Of a stretch of 16,743 nt of DNA, positions 1-6,929 are shown piece by piece (within the stretch, counting starts at the first letter, position 1; the number at the start of each line of letters is the position of its first letter). Below the pieces are notes generated by a model. The model was not told the DNA's origin. It was given only the letters and a program-made list of their open reading frames with translations, and did no database searches. The stretch comes from Methanosarcinales archaeon. GTDB lineage: Archaea; Halobacteriota; Methanosarcinia; Methanotrichales; Methanotrichaceae. The translations under genes and the position numbers were made by a program. Location: NCBI GenBank assembly GCA_013415595.1, contig JAAEEW010000083.1, forward strand, positions 1 through 16,743, in the 5' to 3' direction.

Positions 1-120
1 CCTGTGGCCAAAGGGCGTTCTCAGTTCGGGAAAGGGCATCATCAATCTAAATATTCTGATTACGCGAAAAGTTTGCAATTGCCATCGTTCAGGTTTTATA
101 ATTAGATAGTTACTTTATAG

Positions 121-261
121 TTATGATGTTAAATTATTTAGGATGAGCGTAGACATGTTCCTCAGCAGACGGCCTTCCAGGAAAGGGCTAATTATAGCTG
201 GCTTAGCACTCCCTGACAGCACCCCCAATAATCCCATGATGGATTCCATGATAGATTCCAT
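121..261 (-). CDS. Possible 46-residue small protein (tentative)
   Basis: This short ORF reads MESIMESIMGLLGVLSGS at its N-terminus and ends in LILNNLTS before TAA. A purine-rich GGGGGGAG lies about 5 nt before the ATG, a good Shine-Dalgarno match. The first eight residues are a duplicated MESI encoded by the 12-bp tandem repeat at 242-265. No family is recognised. The residues after the repeat are mildly hydrophobic. It is too short to judge by codon bias and overlaps a + strand ORF of similar quality, so it may be chance. Confidence 0.25.
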   Translation of the reverse strand: MESIMESIMGLLGVLSGSAKPAIISPFLEGRLLRNMSTLILNNLTS

Positions 262-265
262 GATA
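242..265. repeat. 12-bp tandem repeat, two perfect copies
   Basis: GATTCCATGATA occurs twice back to back at 242-253 and 254-265, preceded by a partial copy (ATGATG at 236-241). The 12-bp period keeps any reading frame open. On the - strand it encodes MESI twice. Confidence 0.85.
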
Positions 266-346
266 CTCCCCCCACGGCCTCCTCGGGACCGTCTCCCTGC
301 CCCAGGGGACTATTCCCTTGCCAGCCTGGAGCCTCCAGTAATTGCG

Positions 347-359
347 AAAATTAAATAAG
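347..359 (+). promoter_or_regulatory. TATA-like box before the rhodanese gene
   Basis: AAAATTAAATAAG is the only AT island just before the sulfurtransferase gene. An archaeal start site would fall near 378-380, leaving a leader of about 80 nt before the ATG at 458. That would exclude the in-frame ATG at 374 unless transcription begins further upstream. Confidence 0.45.
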
Positions 360-457
360 TAGCAGCATCCATAATGTGTAACTGTCGATTTCTGAGAGCG
401 GCACTGCCCCGGGCAAAGGTGGTGCTGGATTGCCGAATTGGCAGGAGTCTTGGGAAA

Positions 458-1348
458 ATGGAAAGAACTTATCCGTATCCACCGGGCGAGGGACTGGCAA
501 AGTGGGTCTCAACAGACTGGCTGAAGGAGCATCTGGAGGACCGGAACCTGATGGTCCTGGATGCCCAGCCCAACATCCACGATTACATCATGGGCCACAT
601 CCCCGGCGCCGTCTACATGAACGAGGGTCTCCTCAGGGCGGCACAGAGGGACCAGCCGGCCATGTTCGTCCCACCCCTGGCCATCCAGCCCACCCTTCGC
701 CGGATCGGGGTGGAGGCCGGAAGGCCGGTGGTGGTCTACACCGGAGCCGGGCCTTACAGCAAGTGCAAGGCGGGCATGGGGGAGGGGCTGGACCAGGCCA
801 TGGTGGCCTACTGCCTGCTTCGCTTCGGCCATGACAATGTCTATCTTCTGGACGGCGGAATCGAGAAATGGCTGGAAGAAGGAAAGCCGCTCACCAAGGT
901 CTATCCGGAGGCAAAGGAGTCCGACTTCCAGGCGCAGGTCCGGCTGGACTTCTTCATCGAGTACCGGGAGTTCAGGGAGATCAAGGACCAGGACGACGTG
1001 GTCCTCTTCGACGCCCGGCCCAGACAGTTCTACGAGGGGCAGGCCATGTGGCCCAAGCCGGGGCACATCCCCGGGGCCGTGAACCTGCCATGGCGAAGCC
1101 TCATGTCCGAGAAGAACAGCCGCATGCTGCGCGGCGACCAGGAGATCCGGGAGATCGTCTCGCAGTTCGACCTGAGCAAGGACAAGACCATCATCTGCTC
1201 CTGCGGGACGGGAAGGGAGGCCACCCTGGAGTTCCTGATCTTCCGCTACTACCTGGGGTACCCGAAGGTGAGGGTCTACGAGGGCTCCTTCACCGAGTGG
1301 ACCTCCCACCCGGAAAATCCCACGGTGACGGGGCCCAGCCCCCGGTGA
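458..1348 (+). CDS. Tandem-rhodanese sulfurtransferase
   Basis: A protein of 296 residues with two rhodanese domains, expected to move sulfane sulfur from a donor such as thiosulfate or a persulfide to an acceptor in the cytoplasm. The N-terminal domain (about 15-145) has the fold landmarks VLDAQ, GHIPGAV and YLLDGGIEKW, but its active-site loop is degenerate (TGAGPYSKCKAG). The C-terminal domain (about 163-290) has LFDARP, GHIPGAVNLPW and the loop CGTGRE at 249-254, with Cys249 as predicted persulfide carrier. I chose the ATG at 458 because GGAG precedes it by about 10 nt and the family homology starts there. An in-frame ATG at 374 would add 28 residues. The next gene also carries rhodanese domains, so a shared sulfur-handling role is inferred. 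Confidence 0.88.
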   Translation: MERTYPYPPGEGLAKWVSTDWLKEHLEDRNLMVLDAQPNIHDYIMGHIPGAVYMNEGLLRAAQRDQPAMFVPPLAIQPTLRRIGVEAGRPVVVYTGAGPYSKCKAGMGEGLDQAMVAYCLLRFGHDNVYLLDGGIEKWLEEGKPLTKVYPEAKESDFQAQVRLDFFIEYREFREIKDQDDVVLFDARPRQFYEGQAMWPKPGHIPGAVNLPWRSLMSEKNSRMLRGDQEIREIVSQFDLSKDKTIICSCGTGREATLEFLIFRYYLGYPKVRVYEGSFTEWTSHPENPTVTGPSPR

Positions 1349-1360
1349 TATCTGGAGGAT

Positions 1361-1408
1361 ATGGCCGATGAAGATGCGATGAGGTTTTTGAGTTGGATGA
1401 GGATTTAA
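1361..1408 (+). CDS. Possible 15-codon leader ORF between the sulfur genes (tentative)
   Basis: A tiny ORF (MADEDAMRFLSWMRI, then TAA) sits in the 106-nt gap after the rhodanese gene. GGAGG at 1354-1358 lies just before its ATG, a stronger ribosome-binding site than that of the next gene. It may be a real micropeptide, a translational relay to the MBL gene, or chance. Nothing beyond the ribosome-binding site supports it. Confidence 0.2.
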   Translation: MADEDAMRFLSWMRI

Positions 1409-1454
1409 TCGGAACCGCCGTAGATTCCCAAATTTCAAAAAAAGCTGAGGTGTT

Positions 1455-2819
1455 ATGCTCTTTGAGAGAATTGAATCCCGGGGGCTGGCCCACTACTCCT
1501 ACCTGATTGGAGAGCTCAATGCCGCCGTGGTCATCGATCCCCGGCGGGACTGCCAGGAGTACATGGAGAGGGCTGCCGCCGAGGGAATGAGGATTACCGA
1601 CATCCTGGAGACCCACCGCCACGAGGATTTTGCCGTCGGCTCAGTGGAGCTATCCTCTCGCACCGGGGCGGCCATCTGGCACGCCGATTCTGCCCTCGAT
1701 TACCGCTACGGAAGGCCGGTCGAGGACGGCCAGTCCTGGAAGGTTGGTCGCCTCGCCCTGGAGGCCCTGCACACCCCGGGACACACCCCCGGGTCCATGA
1801 GCTACCTTCTCCGGGACGCTGCGGGCGCTCCCTGGATGGTCTTCACCGGCGACGCCCTCTTCTCCGGGGACGTGGGCCGGGTGGACCTGCTGGGAATGGA
1901 CCGGGCAGAGGAGATGGCGGGAATGCTCTACCACAGCATCTTTCGCCGGCTGCTCCCCCTGGGGGACGGGGTGCTGGTCTGTCCGGCCCACGGCTCGGGA
2001 TCGGTCTGCGGAACATCCATCGCCGACCGGCCCTGGACAACTCTTGGCATGGAGAGGATGCACAACCCCAGGCTTCAGGTCATGAGCGGGGAGGAGTTCG
2101 CTTCCCTGGTGGCGGTGGAGCTGGAGAGGCCCCCCTACTTCCGGAGGATGGAGGCCCTGAACATCCAGGGTGCACCCCTTTCTGCCATTCCCCTGCCCCC
2201 GCCCCTCTCCCCGAAGGAGTTTGCCAGAGAGGCCAGAGATGCGGTGGTGGTGGACACCCGCATGGAGATAGGCTATGGGGCGGCTCACGTGCCCAGTTCC
2301 CAGTTCATCTGGCATGACGGCCTGGCCAGCTTCGCCGGCTGGCTCCTGCCCTACGACCGGCCCCTGCTCCTGGTAAGCGAGACCAACAATCCGGAGCAGG
2401 CGGTGAGAACCCTCCTTCGCCTGGGATACGACGACTTCGCCGGATTCCTGGCCGGATCGATGCTCTCCTGGCACATGGCCGGGCTGGAGAGCGCCTCCAT
2501 CCAGACCATCACCGTGCAGGAGCTGTGCCGGCGTCTGGCCGCAAAAGCGCAGGCCTGGATCCTGGACGTCCGGGCCGGGGAGGAGCTGGCCAGGGCCGGC
2601 CGGATCGAGGGGGCAGTGCACATCCACGTCACCCGCATTCCGGAGAGGATGCAGGAGGTGCCCAAAGACCGCCGCATCTACATCTTTTGCGGAAGCGGGA
2701 TGAGGTCCATGGTGGCGGCAAGCTGGCTGAAAGGCCGGGGATGGAAGGACCTGGTGGTGGTGCTGGGCGGCCTGGCCGGGTGGAAGTCCCTCACCTGCCC
2801 CATCGTCCAGCAGGGATGA
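1455..2819 (+). CDS. MBL-fold hydrolase fused to two rhodanese domains (persulfide dioxygenase-like)
   Basis: 454 residues. The metallo-beta-lactamase domain (1-240) has metal ligands H54, H56 and D58 in THRHEDF, H110 in HTPGH, D133 in TGDALF and H179 in CPAHGSG, plus the GRVDL motif (141-145) typical of ETHE1/CstB-type persulfide dioxygenases. Two rhodanese domains follow. The first (about 253-345) has no Cys in its loop and is probably structural. The second (about 351-450) has FCGSGMRS with Cys412. The usual HADH is HEDF here, a variant I recall from MBL-rhodanese fusions. GAGGTG precedes the ATG by about 3 nt. Dioxygenation of persulfide needs O2, so in an anaerobe the true reaction is uncertain. 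Sulfane-sulfur detoxification or transfer is the safest reading. It probably forms an operon with the upstream rhodanese. Confidence 0.88.
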   Translation: MLFERIESRGLAHYSYLIGELNAAVVIDPRRDCQEYMERAAAEGMRITDILETHRHEDFAVGSVELSSRTGAAIWHADSALDYRYGRPVEDGQSWKVGRLALEALHTPGHTPGSMSYLLRDAAGAPWMVFTGDALFSGDVGRVDLLGMDRAEEMAGMLYHSIFRRLLPLGDGVLVCPAHGSGSVCGTSIADRPWTTLGMERMHNPRLQVMSGEEFASLVAVELERPPYFRRMEALNIQGAPLSAIPLPPPLSPKEFAREARDAVVVDTRMEIGYGAAHVPSSQFIWHDGLASFAGWLLPYDRPLLLVSETNNPEQAVRTLLRLGYDDFAGFLAGSMLSWHMAGLESASIQTITVQELCRRLAAKAQAWILDVRAGEELARAGRIEGAVHIHVTRIPERMQEVPKDRRIYIFCGSGMRSMVAASWLKGRGWKDLVVVLGGLAGWKSLTCPIVQQG

Positions 2820-3181
2820 GGCCGGGGGACGGACAGGAGACCATCCGCCTTTTCCCCTGCTCCGTCTTCCAGTCTCCCCCCGGGGCTATCTTTTTGGACC
2901 AAAAACCCCCACCTGTCCTTCATGCCCTTCCTGCGGATCGCTGGTCCTCTGGATCTCAGGTCCTTCTGTTCTCCGGCGGCTTTTGGCCACGCCGGCGTCC
3001 AGACTTGCAGACTTTCGGGATTCCAGGCTTTCAGAAGGTAGGACGTCAGGGCTCGCAGTGGTCCTGGTTTTGCTGCCGGCTGGTTTTATGAGCGTGTGGC
3101 TGCAGTGGTCGGATCTTGTGGGGATCCGGCCAAAAGGGCCACTCCATCAGGATGCGGATGGCCTTATTGGTGTGCAGCGGA
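2820..3181. other. Convergent intergenic stretch
   Basis: This gap separates the + strand sulfur genes from the - strand antiporter. An ORF at 2816-3091 overlaps the MBL stop codon as ATGA, but its residues look like out-of-frame GC-rich sequence (Pro, Arg, Phe and Cys runs) and no motif is visible, so I leave it out. The only clear element is the palindrome at 2891-2905. A second short hairpin, GGCC-AAAAG-GGCC, lies at about 3129-3141 and could end antiporter transcription. Confidence 0.5.
2891..2905. terminator. Palindromic T-run/A-run, candidate bidirectional terminator
   Basis: TTTTTGGACCAAAAA is a perfect inverted repeat around one base and is flanked by G and C runs. It puts a T5 tract on both strands in a convergent gap, which fits archaeal U-tract termination for the sulfur operon. 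Confidence 0.45.
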
Positions 3182-4447
3182 TCAGGATTTGCAGGACAGT
3201 CCCTGGTCGCGGCCCGTGGAGCTGGTGACCAGCAGTCCAAGCATCATAATAATGCTTGTAATAATAATAACATAGAACAGGATGCCCTCGCTGAAGGTGG
3301 CAATGATGAAGGCCGGGGGGATGTTGTAGTACAGGAGCAGGGTTATCAGGCCCCGGGGGGCCACAAACAGCTCCGGCATGAGGCTTACCCGGGCCACGAA
3401 CTTCAGGTACAGGAACCTCACCAGGAAGACCAGGGCCACGATCAGGCTGCTGAGGATTAAAATCTCCCTGCTGGCCAGGCTGTGCAGGTTTATGGAGAAG
3501 CCGAACAGGATGAAGAAGAAGGTCCGGATCAAAAAGGCGGACTCGGCGGTGAAGGTCTTGAAGTTCTGGATCTCGTCCCCCAGGTTCCTGGAGTCCAGGA
3601 GGGAGCGGAGACGTCCCCTGATGAACAGCTCCATGTTGGTGATGGTCAGGCCAAAGACCAGTATCAGCAGCAGAGATGAGAGGTGAAACATCTTCCCCGC
3701 TGAGTAGACCAGCACCAGCAGGGATAGGATGAGGAAGAACTAGATGTGGGCCTTTAGCCGGTCCATGAAGAACAGCAGCAGCAGGGAGCATAGTCCGGAG
3801 ATCACCAGCACCGCCGCCAGGCCGGTTCCAAACCTCACCAGGGAGTCGGCGCTGAGGATGTCGCTTTGCAGGGAGAAGTTGAAGAGCATTATGCCCAGGA
3901 TGTCGGAGAAAGTGGCTTCGTAGACGCAGAACTCCTTTTTGTCGCCTCCCAGGTGCCAGACGCTGGGGATGGCGGTGGCGCTGCTGATCACCGCCAGGGG
4001 GATGGCGTTGACCAGGGCGGTCTGGAAGGGCACCCCCGCCCACATCTGGATCAGCCTGGCGATCAGCAGAGAGGAGGCCAGCAGGACCAGCAGGGCGGAG
4101 CCGAAGGACTTGCGGATGGTGGGCAGGCGTTTGCGGTCCAGCTTCAGCTCCAGGGTGGCCTCCAGGACGATGAGGATCAGCCCGATGGTCCCCAGTATCT
4201 CCAGGTAGATGCGCAGATTGGGGACGTAGAGGCCGAAGGAGGAGACCAGGTATCTCAAGCCGATCCCAGTGGCCAGGAGCATCAGGACCGAGGGCACGTG
4301 GGACCAGCGGGACACCAGGTCGAAGATGTAGGAGAGAATCACCAGGAGGCTCAGCAGGATCAGCACGGCGTAGGGCCCCAGAGCCAGCAAATCGGCGGGA
4401 TTCAGCGTACCACTCTCCAAATGATCAAAGTCAGCCTCGACGAACAA
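3182..4447 (-). pseudogene. CPA-type cation/proton antiporter interrupted by an in-frame TAG
   Basis: The frame runs 235 codons from a TTG at 4447, meets TAG at 3740-3742, and continues open in the same frame for 185 codons to TGA at 3182. Both halves are hydrophobic multipass sequence of one antiporter. The N-half has about seven helices, with VLEATLELKLDRKRLP, a Pro-containing ISSATAIPSV helix and EATFSDILGIMLFNF, which matches the conserved acidic ion-site helix of CPA1/CPA2 exchangers. The C-half has about five helices and no RCK or TrkA domain. A single codon change (for example CAG or AAG to TAG) explains the break. There is no ribosome-binding site before the GTG at 3715, so reinitiation is unlikely. 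TAG ends several other genes here, so pyrrolysine decoding is not favoured. A sequencing error is possible. The exact start is uncertain because a TATA island lies directly before 4447 and the true start may be slightly downstream. Confidence 0.8.
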
Positions 4448-4466
4448 TATTATAAATTATATTTAA
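4446..4466 (-). promoter_or_regulatory. AT-rich TATA region of the antiporter gene
   Basis: Read on the - strand this is TTTAAATATAATTTATAAT. It abuts the proposed TTG start, so transcription would begin inside or near the first codons. A later start codon, for example a TTG around codon 9, is therefore possible. Confidence 0.5.
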
Positions 4467-4797
4467 ATTGTTTTTGCCAGCGGAGCACGACGATCACCCA
4501 TCCGGATACAAAAACGCCGTTCAAGATCAAGCTCCGATTCGAAAGTCCAATTTTCCGGCAGGTAGTTAAGAGCTTCGTCACTGGGGCGCCCTTGCCGGCC
4601 CGGGGCCTTGGTTCAGATTTTTCGCCCGCCCGCCGGAACAGTCGCGAAATTGTATCCATGATCGCCGGCCTTCGCCTCCGGCTGACCTGGCTTTACCCTC
4701 CGGGCCTCAGGTTGCAGAATAGTGAGCCCTCCCGGCGGCCAGGGGGCAGGCCAGGGGGCAATAGCAGCTCCCGTCCACTCCCTTAAAACAAAGCTGA
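4467..4797. other. Divergent intergenic stretch, no gene seen
   Basis: About 330 nt lie between the antiporter promoter and the CoA-binding protein promoter. A 69-codon ORF on the - strand (4450-4659) has no motif and runs into the TATA island, so it is not called. A 12-bp tandem repeat lies at 4737-4760. I see no RNA gene. Confidence 0.5.
4737..4760. repeat. 12-bp tandem repeat, two perfect copies
   Basis: GGCCAGGGGGCA occurs twice in direct succession, about 40 bp before the TATA box of the CoA-binding protein gene. It could be a regulator site or a simple slippage product. Confidence 0.8.
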
Positions 4798-4808
4798 AAT
4801 TTATATTC
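4798..4808 (+). promoter_or_regulatory. TATA box of the CoA-binding protein gene
   Basis: AAATTTATATT would place the transcription start near 4828, giving a short leader that contains AGGAGTG 6 nt before the ATG at 4845. Confidence 0.6.
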
Positions 4809-4844
4809 CATTCCCGCCCAAATAATGAACAAGGAGTGGATGTC

Positions 4845-5261
4845 ATGCCCTTCCTCAAAGGAGACAATGAGATAAAAGAAGTGCTCAAGCAATGCAAGAC
4901 AGTAGCCGTGCTTGGAGCCTCGACCGACCCCCGCAAGCCCAGCTTTTTCGTTCCCCTGGTGGTGCGAAGCTACGGATTCAAGATGTGCTACGTCAATCCC
5001 ACCCACAACGGCCAGGAGATTCTGGGGGAGAAGGTTTTGCCGTCCCTGAACGACATCCCGGAAGAGGTGGACATTGTGGACGTCTTTCGCCGGCCCTCCG
5101 CTGCCCGGGAGGTGGCGGAGGAGGTGCGCAGAAAGGGCTGCAAGACGGTATGGTTTCAGCCGGGAACCGAGAACATGGAGGTGGCAGAGGAGCTGCATAG
5201 AGAGGGGTTCAACGTGGTGGTCGGCAACTGCATGAAGGTGGAGTGCAGGAGGCTTCTATGA
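4845..5261 (+). CDS. CoA-binding domain protein (YccU-like)
   Basis: 138 residues, a single Rossmann-type CoA_binding_2 domain, the usual length of this family. Visible landmarks are VAVLGASTDPRKPS (20-33, nucleotide loop), YVNPTHNG (49-56), the DVFRRPSAA segment (79-87), TVWFQPG (101-107) and the C-terminal VVVGNCMKVE with Cys129, typical of the family. The domain resembles the CoA-binding half of acyl-CoA synthetases (ADP-forming), but the stand-alone protein has no settled role. The ATG at 4845 is chosen for the AGGAGTG ribosome-binding site and the match to the family N-terminus. The frame extends upstream to 4722 without support. It stands alone with its own TATA box. Confidence 0.88.
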   Translation: MPFLKGDNEIKEVLKQCKTVAVLGASTDPRKPSFFVPLVVRSYGFKMCYVNPTHNGQEILGEKVLPSLNDIPEEVDIVDVFRRPSAAREVAEEVRRKGCKTVWFQPGTENMEVAEELHREGFNVVVGNCMKVECRRLL

Positions 5262-5371
5262 AAAGCACCGGCGAGGGCAGAGGTGCAGGGGGCCAGATTT
5301 TGGGGGGGAGCCGGCCGGACCGGCGGATGAGGCCTGAGGCCAGCCCTGGAAAGGAAGCTCCTTAAAAAAGA

Positions 5372-5377
5372 TTTTAT
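5372..5377 (+). promoter_or_regulatory. TATA-like box of the TPR protein gene
   Basis: TTTTAT preceded by an A-run (CTTAAAAAAG) would start transcription near 5402, at the ATG at 5403. That implies a leaderless mRNA, which fits the absence of a ribosome-binding site. A second AT island at 5391-5400 is too close to the start codon. Confidence 0.45.
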
Positions 5378-5402
5378 GCCTGTAAAGAGAATATAATATT
5401 TG

Positions 5403-6911
5403 ATGACCACGGCGACGGATAAGCAGATCTTTGAGGAAGGGGTAGGACACTTAAAAGCCGGGGAGTGCAGGCAGGCTGAATCGGCTTTTGGAAGGCTGGT
5501 GAGGGAGCACCCCCAGAATCCCAACTTTCGCCGCCGTCTGGGCATAGCCTACCTCTCCCAGGGAGAGTACCAGAAAGCCCGGAAGCAGTTCACCGAGGCC
5601 CTGGATCTGGTGGAGAAGAGGGGAATTCCCTTCGACCTGTCCTACGACCCAGACGAGACGGGCCAAAGCCTGATCGCCCTCACCTACCACGATCGGGGCT
5701 ATGCCTTTCTCATGGAAAACCGGTTCTCCATGGCCAGGAAGGATCTGCAAAAGGCCATCAAGGGTACCAAGAAGCCCGACACCCTATCCTGGTTTCACAA
5801 CGACCTTGGCTGGCTGTACTTCAGATGGGAGAAGTACGACCTGGCGGAGAAGCAGTACGACCTGGTCCTGAGCGACCTGGCCCCCGGGAACGGCTACACC
5901 TTTCTGTACCGGGGCCTGGCCAGGTACAAGAAGGGCGATTATGAAGGGGCCAGGGAAGACTACGCCTCCGCCCTGGAGATCTTCGAACAGACGGCGGAGG
6001 ACCTGGAGACCAGGTTTGAGAGCGCCAGGATTCCCGAGGTGCAGATCGCCAGGGCCTCGGCCCTCATCAACCTCTCCCGGATAGACCTGGAGGAGGATAA
6101 GTTCGGCCCGGCGGAGGAGTCCCTCCTGGCCGCCCTGGAGATCTATGAGGAGAACCAGGGCCAGATGGAGAAGTTCTCCCCCCTGAGAAAGAGGCAGGAG
6201 GAGAACAACCTGGCCGCCCTGCACAACAACCTGGGGCTGCTCTACTACCGGCTGCAGATGATGGACCGGGCCAGGGAGGAGTTCCGGGCCGCCCTGGAGC
6301 ACGAGAGGTCCGCCGAGGTCTACAACAACCTGGGCAACGTCTACGCCGAGCTGGGACAGAAAGACCGGGCGGAGAAGTTCTACCGACTGGCAGCCCGGCT
6401 GGACCCGGGACTGCAGTCCCCTCGCAAGAACCTGGAGCAGCTCCGGGAGAAGGGGGCCGTGGGCCCGGACTGGTGGGACTGGTGGTTCAGGAGCCCGCCC
6501 CGGGACCGGGAGGAGGCCCGATCGACAAGCAGATGGAACGCCGTCAGGAGGAGGCTTCCCCGGAAGGTGGCCCGCAGGCTGATAGGCTCGCTGCTGGTGG
6601 TAATCCTGCTGATCTCCCTGACCAGCATCGTGCTTCCCACCGCCCTGGATGTCCTGGGAGGGCCCTGGGAGGGGGCCGTCTTTGCCGGCAAGAACACCAG
6701 CACCGTTACCACCGAGGAGAAGCTGGAGAACGGCACCCTGGTCAGCACCAGGACCACCACCAGGACGGTGGAAAACGACATCCTGGGCCGGCTGGGGGTA
6801 GCGGCATTCGTGCTATTGATCCTGATCCTGCCCCAGGTGAAGTCGTTTTCCGCCGGCGCGGTGAGCGTGACCATGTCCACGGAGAGCAAGGGTGCGGCCC
6901 CCCGGGAGTGA
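5403..6911 (+). CDS. TPR-repeat protein with C-terminal membrane hairpin
   Basis: 502 residues. Residues 5-345 are a chain of tetratricopeptide helices. Recognisable units include GVGHLKAGECRQAESAF, LGIAYLSQGEYQKARKQF, LGWLYFRWEKYDLAEKQY, RGLARYKKGDYEGAREDY, LGLLYYRLQMMDRAREEF and LGNVYAELGQKDRAEKFY, so at least seven repeats. A basic, Trp-rich linker (355-392) leads to a membrane helix at about 393-413, a Thr/Glu-rich loop of about 50 residues (414-463) with an NTST site, and a second helix at about 464-478. The TPR part is probably cytoplasmic and the loop outside. TPR proteins are scaffolds, and the partner is unknown. ATG 5403 is preferred to the adjacent TTG at 5400. It converges with the next gene, with only 18 nt between stop codons. 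Confidence 0.85.
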   Translation: MTTATDKQIFEEGVGHLKAGECRQAESAFGRLVREHPQNPNFRRRLGIAYLSQGEYQKARKQFTEALDLVEKRGIPFDLSYDPDETGQSLIALTYHDRGYAFLMENRFSMARKDLQKAIKGTKKPDTLSWFHNDLGWLYFRWEKYDLAEKQYDLVLSDLAPGNGYTFLYRGLARYKKGDYEGAREDYASALEIFEQTAEDLETRFESARIPEVQIARASALINLSRIDLEEDKFGPAEESLLAALEIYEENQGQMEKFSPLRKRQEENNLAALHNNLGLLYYRLQMMDRAREEFRAALEHERSAEVYNNLGNVYAELGQKDRAEKFYRLAARLDPGLQSPRKNLEQLREKGAVGPDWWDWWFRSPPRDREEARSTSRWNAVRRRLPRKVARRLIGSLLVVILLISLTSIVLPTALDVLGGPWEGAVFAGKNTSTVTTEEKLENGTLVSTRTTTRTVENDILGRLGVAAFVLLILILPQVKSFSAGAVSVTMSTESKGAAPRE

Positions 6912-6929
6912 GTCTGGGGATTCCCAGGG

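Larger units (their letters stand above)
1..457. other. Gene-poor left edge with AT-rich islands
   Basis: No convincing long gene lies here. The stretch has an AT-rich, TATA-like block at 94-104 (TTTTATAATTA), a second AT-rich block at 113-140, a 12-bp tandem repeat at 242-265, and a near-palindrome CTGGAGCCTCCAG at 326-338. A + strand ORF at 143-358 (71 codons) has low-complexity Pro/Arg-rich content and no known motif, so I do not call it. A - strand small ORF at 121-261 has a better ribosome-binding site and is listed separately. Confidence 0.5.

Noticed and set aside
143..358. 71-codon + strand ORF near the left edge
   Set aside because: No motif, Pro/Arg-rich tail, and weak ribosome-binding site; the opposite strand has an equally short alternative.
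509..1438. 309-codon ORF on the - strand, opposite the rhodanese gene
   Set aside because: It mirrors a clear rhodanese gene in GC-rich DNA, where antisense frames lack stops. Its content has no motif and no ribosome-binding site.
1650..2627. 325-codon - strand ORF opposite the MBL-rhodanese gene
   Set aside because: Antisense shadow of a gene with all catalytic motifs; low-complexity Gly/Pro/His content.
2816..3091. ORF overlapping the MBL stop as ATGA
   Set aside because: The overlap is attractive, but the translation has no hydrophobic pattern or motif and carries a palindromic T-run inside it.
3740..3742. TAG in the antiporter read as pyrrolysine
   Set aside because: TAG is a normal terminal stop for several genes here, and antiporters are not known pyrrolysine proteins; no Pyl gene is in the window.
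3866..4786. 306-codon + strand ORF across the antiporter N-half
   Set aside because: Rich in Gln, Gly and Asp as expected from the reverse of membrane helices; the - strand has the real helices.
5311..5325. GC-rich hairpin GCCGGCCGGACCGGC after the CoA-binding protein gene
   Set aside because: A stem is possible, but no T-tract follows and such hairpins are common in GC-rich gaps, so I do not call a terminator or RNA.
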